Of a DNA stretch of 20,521 nt, positions 18,447 to 20,521 are shown piece by piece. The translations under genes and the position numbers were made by a program. Position 1 is the stretch's first letter; each line of letters opens with the position of its first letter. This DNA is from a virus: IMG/VR virus record IMGVR_UViG_3300021962_000811, positions 1 through 20,521 of that record. One strand, 5' to 3'. A model generated the notes under the pieces. That model did no database searches, was not told where the DNA came from, and saw only the letters and a list, made by a program, of their open reading frames with translations.

Positions 18447-19699
18447 TGGCTAATATGAGTTTTGAGGAGAGAGAGCAGCTCCCTGCCACCGTTCAAGTAC
18501 CAGAAAGAGAACCACGTAAAAAAGTAGAGCACACTACTTCCGGTTCTTACGCAGACAATACTGATTTATTAGATCCAATTCGTCGTCAAAGATACTACCC
18601 AGAACTTGGTTTACACGGATTAAAACAACACATTGACTGTGAGGCTACGGAGAGTGCTGACGGACACTCAGGCCCAGCAACTCATTTTATACAGATGCCT
18701 GGTGAAGGTGAAGATCAAAGAGAGGCGGTGTGTGCAGTCCACCATGCTCGCCTAACTCAAAAAGCTTTAGAATTAGGTAACTATGACATTAGTAGTACCC
18801 GCATACATCCAGATGATGTACAAAAACATTTAGCATTACGCGGAATTCAAGAGCGAGAAAAGCGTACATATATGGAGCGCAATCTTGTTCATCAAGGTTT
18901 GTCTGGAGAGGACGCTCTTTGGGATCGTACTTCTGAAGAACTTGGAAAAGGCGGGGGTTCCGGAGCAAGTCATTTAGAAGAAGTAAATGCTCGTAGAACA
19001 GAGTCTCAAAAAACCGATACTTTAGCGAGAGCTTTAGAACGCGCTAGAGAATCTGGTGGTCGTGCTACTCCAACACCTAAAATAGATGTAGACGGCACAG
19101 ATATGGATTTGGGAGAATCAAACGCCTATCTATCATCTATACGTCGTAAGTTAGACCCAGAAATTGAAGGTGCCCGAAAAGGTAACACTGCACATTATTA
19201 CATGGCAGGTGTTAAGAACCCTGAAGGAACAGAAGAGGGGGTTCCTAAATCAACCCGTAGATTTAATTTAAATAAGGCTGGCGTACCTAATCCTAAGGGT
19301 GGACGTAAAAAGAAAGACCGTTCTGTCCCATGGGATACAAGCAACGAGAACTTACCGGGCTATACCGAGGAAGAGATGATTGCCAATCCGGCTCTTCGTG
19401 CTTCTCAAGAGGCCCGTCTTGCTTCAGGAACTCCATTAGAAGGTATAAAGCCAAGAGGTTTTTCTAAGACTCATAATAAAGCAATTAAGGTTACTCTCAC
19501 CGGAATGGCTAAAGAAGCTCCAGAAGTGGGGATCATTGAGGCTTTTGCTAACAGGCGTCAGGCTCGTCAAGACAAAGAGACTACTAGTACTATGGCCTTA
19601 CATACAGAGGCAGAGCGTCTTAGAGGTATTGAGGCAGCTAAAACCGCTGATCGTGAATTACGCGGGGCAGCCTTCAGAGTAGGAACTGAAGAAAAGTAG
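18446..19699 (+). CDS. 417-residue protein of unknown function
   Basis: ATG at 18446 overlapping the previous stop. The protein is highly polar with Glu, Arg, Lys and Gly dominating. Near the N-terminus H62, C65, C96, H99 and H100 (HIDC, CAVHH) lie close enough to hold a metal ion. The middle has helical segments (DTLARALERARES), a possible cut or linker zone (GGRKKKDRSVPWDTSNENLPG), and the end has long charged helices (IEAFANRRQARQDKETTS, AERLRGIEAAKTADREL). I recognise no family. It is the largest plus-strand gene of the right-hand block; a virion or scaffold role is conceivable but unsupported. Confidence 0.75.
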   Translation: MANMSFEEREQLPATVQVPEREPRKKVEHTTSGSYADNTDLLDPIRRQRYYPELGLHGLKQHIDCEATESADGHSGPATHFIQMPGEGEDQREAVCAVHHARLTQKALELGNYDISSTRIHPDDVQKHLALRGIQEREKRTYMERNLVHQGLSGEDALWDRTSEELGKGGGSGASHLEEVNARRTESQKTDTLARALERARESGGRATPTPKIDVDGTDMDLGESNAYLSSIRRKLDPEIEGARKGNTAHYYMAGVKNPEGTEEGVPKSTRRFNLNKAGVPNPKGGRKKKDRSVPWDTSNENLPGYTEEEMIANPALRASQEARLASGTPLEGIKPRGFSKTHNKAIKVTLTGMAKEAPEVGIIEAFANRRQARQDKETTSTMALHTEAERLRGIEAAKTADRELRGAAFRVGTEEK

Positions 19700-19732
19700 T
19701 AGTAGGATATAGCCCTCACTATTGGAGGGACT

Positions 19733-20314
19733 ATGACTATACCTATTCTGGGTCAAGGCAATCAGCCTGCTGATCAAGGAACATACACAGAGATCAAGGA
19801 CGATGGTCCTAAGATTCGCCTGTTGTATTGCTATAACTGTAAGACCATTGAAGAGATTCCTGATTTTGAGGGTCATCCAGATGATGATGTAACTCTTCAG
19901 ATCTTAGTTGAACGTCATGAATCCGCTGGTGTTCCCCACACTGGTTTTCTATCTAAGATCGGAGTTAAGTTGTACTCCCGTCCAGAAGTTAAGAAACAAG
20001 TTATTGAAAATCTACGTAATCGAGTTGGTGGCGGCCTTGCTGACCTAGACCCTGATTACTACACAACAAAAGCAACTTTCTATGATGATGCAATGAAGTG
20101 TTACTCGGAACATTTGCGTCCTAAAGAAAGCTGTTATGATTGGCGTGCAAAGAATAAGCGCCTAGTTCCAAAGAACACAGCGGAGCTTCGTAAAGAAGCT
20201 GGGTTGATGAGTGCAGCAAAGTCTGCTGGAACTAACGTCTTTCTTTGTGATTTCTGCCCAGTAAAAACTTATTACGCAACCCAGCAGCGCAAAGCTGCAG
20301 GCCTATACGATTAG
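19733..20314 (+). CDS. Conserved phage protein with two cysteine-pair ends
   Basis: This is a 193-residue protein; GGAGGG precedes ATG. It begins with a short tail and then a zinc-like pair, C33-x2-C36 (LYCYNCKTIEEIPDFEG); a second pair, C172-x2-C175 (FLCDFCPVKTYY), lies near the end. Between them are C123 and C134 with several Tyr/Asp residues (DPDYYTTKATFYDDAMKCYSEHLRP). The two outer pairs could join in one zinc site. From memory, similar proteins occur in actinophages next to the gene that follows here. Function unknown; a virion-related or DNA-contact role is possible. Confidence 0.75.
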   Translation: MTIPILGQGNQPADQGTYTEIKDDGPKIRLLYCYNCKTIEEIPDFEGHPDDDVTLQILVERHESAGVPHTGFLSKIGVKLYSRPEVKKQVIENLRNRVGGGLADLDPDYYTTKATFYDDAMKCYSEHLRPKESCYDWRAKNKRLVPKNTAELRKEAGLMSAAKSAGTNVFLCDFCPVKTYYATQQRKAAGLYD

Positions 20315-20322
20315 GATATAAA

Positions 20323-20521
20323 ATGGAAAACGATAAAGTAGAAGAAACAACTTCAGATGCACCTAAGTTACTGACGGGTTTTGCAGTACTTGTTGGCATG
20401 GATGGTTCGGTATACGTAGAGCGTAATACTCAAGCTATTTCACTGCCCCTAGATAGAGAAGCAACTCTTATTGAGGTACGTCGCTATTGCTCTGAAATTC
20501 TTATAGATATTCAGGCTCAAT
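20323..20521 (+). CDS. Small phage protein, 3' end beyond the window
   Basis: ATG at 20323, eight bases after the previous stop; the frame is open to the window edge, giving 66 residues. The visible part has a polar start (MENDKVEETTSDAPKL), a strand pair (LTGFAVLVGMDGSVYVERN) and a helix (REATLIEVRRYCSEILIDIQAQ). It looks like a small alpha-beta protein; the pattern, a short sheet followed by an amphipathic helix, recurs in conserved actinophage proteins of unknown function. Confidence 0.7.
   Translation, partial: MENDKVEETTSDAPKLLTGFAVLVGMDGSVYVERNTQAISLPLDREATLIEVRRYCSEILIDIQAQ

Noticed and set aside
1-20521. Insertion sequences, integrase or attachment sites
   Set aside because: No transposase-like or integrase-like protein and no tRNA-linked direct repeat was seen in the window.

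Overview
The window reads as part of a tailed-phage genome (or a prophage in the lytic layout) that infects an Actinobacterium. The grounds are a family A DNA polymerase, a phage single-stranded-DNA-binding protein, a RecA homologue, a Cas4-like exonuclease, a dNMP kinase, a CHAP endolysin with holin-like neighbours, and two genes of actinobacterial or Gram-positive flavour (WhiB-like and SpoVS-like). Base composition looks moderate to AT-leaning by eye, and start/stop overlaps (ATGA, TAATG, GTGA) are everywhere. A low-GC actinobacterial host, such as a freshwater planktonic lineage, would fit, but that is inference. I saw no tRNA, rRNA, CRISPR array, transposase, integrase or capsid, terminase or tape-measure gene.

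Positions 1-8879, plus strand, hold replication, recombination and nucleotide metabolism in one nearly gap-free transcription unit: a truncated conserved phage protein, a MerR-type DNA-binding protein, SSB, DNA polymerase, two small unknowns (one a zinc ribbon), RecA, an Hjc-like nuclease, a WhiB-like protein, a Cas4-like exonuclease, an FmdB-type zinc ribbon, a 43-residue zinc ribbon, an acidic 58-residue protein, an unknown helical protein, dNMP kinase and a second resolvase-like nuclease. The one real gap, between SSB and polymerase, holds a 13-bp perfect hairpin.

Positions 8940-11119, plus strand, hold a SpoVS-like protein, a small basic protein, a 35-bp near-perfect palindrome, a small protein with a conserved His-Arg-Arg-Gly-Asp-Cys tail, and a metallophosphoesterase. 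A strong bidirectional terminator (11121-11153) closes the block.

Positions 11155-15076, minus strand, form an inverted lysis/secretion operon. Read 5' to 3' it has a very large Ser/Thr/Pro-rich protein with a signal peptide, a 57-residue two-helix membrane protein, a 132-residue holin-like protein, the CHAP endolysin and a 30-residue single-helix membrane protein. Each gene overlaps the next by a few bases. The start of the large protein is the oddest place in the window: the signal peptide lies upstream of the first conventional start codon and is joined to an ATG only across a run of seven A residues.

Positions 15147-20521, plus strand, begin with two more small membrane proteins (a second holin-like pair). 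A tightly packed series of mostly small, basic, low-complexity proteins of unknown function follows, with one 56-residue zinc ribbon, one 417-residue unknown, one 193-residue Cys-rich conserved phage protein and a final gene cut by the window end. Structural genes probably lie outside the window.
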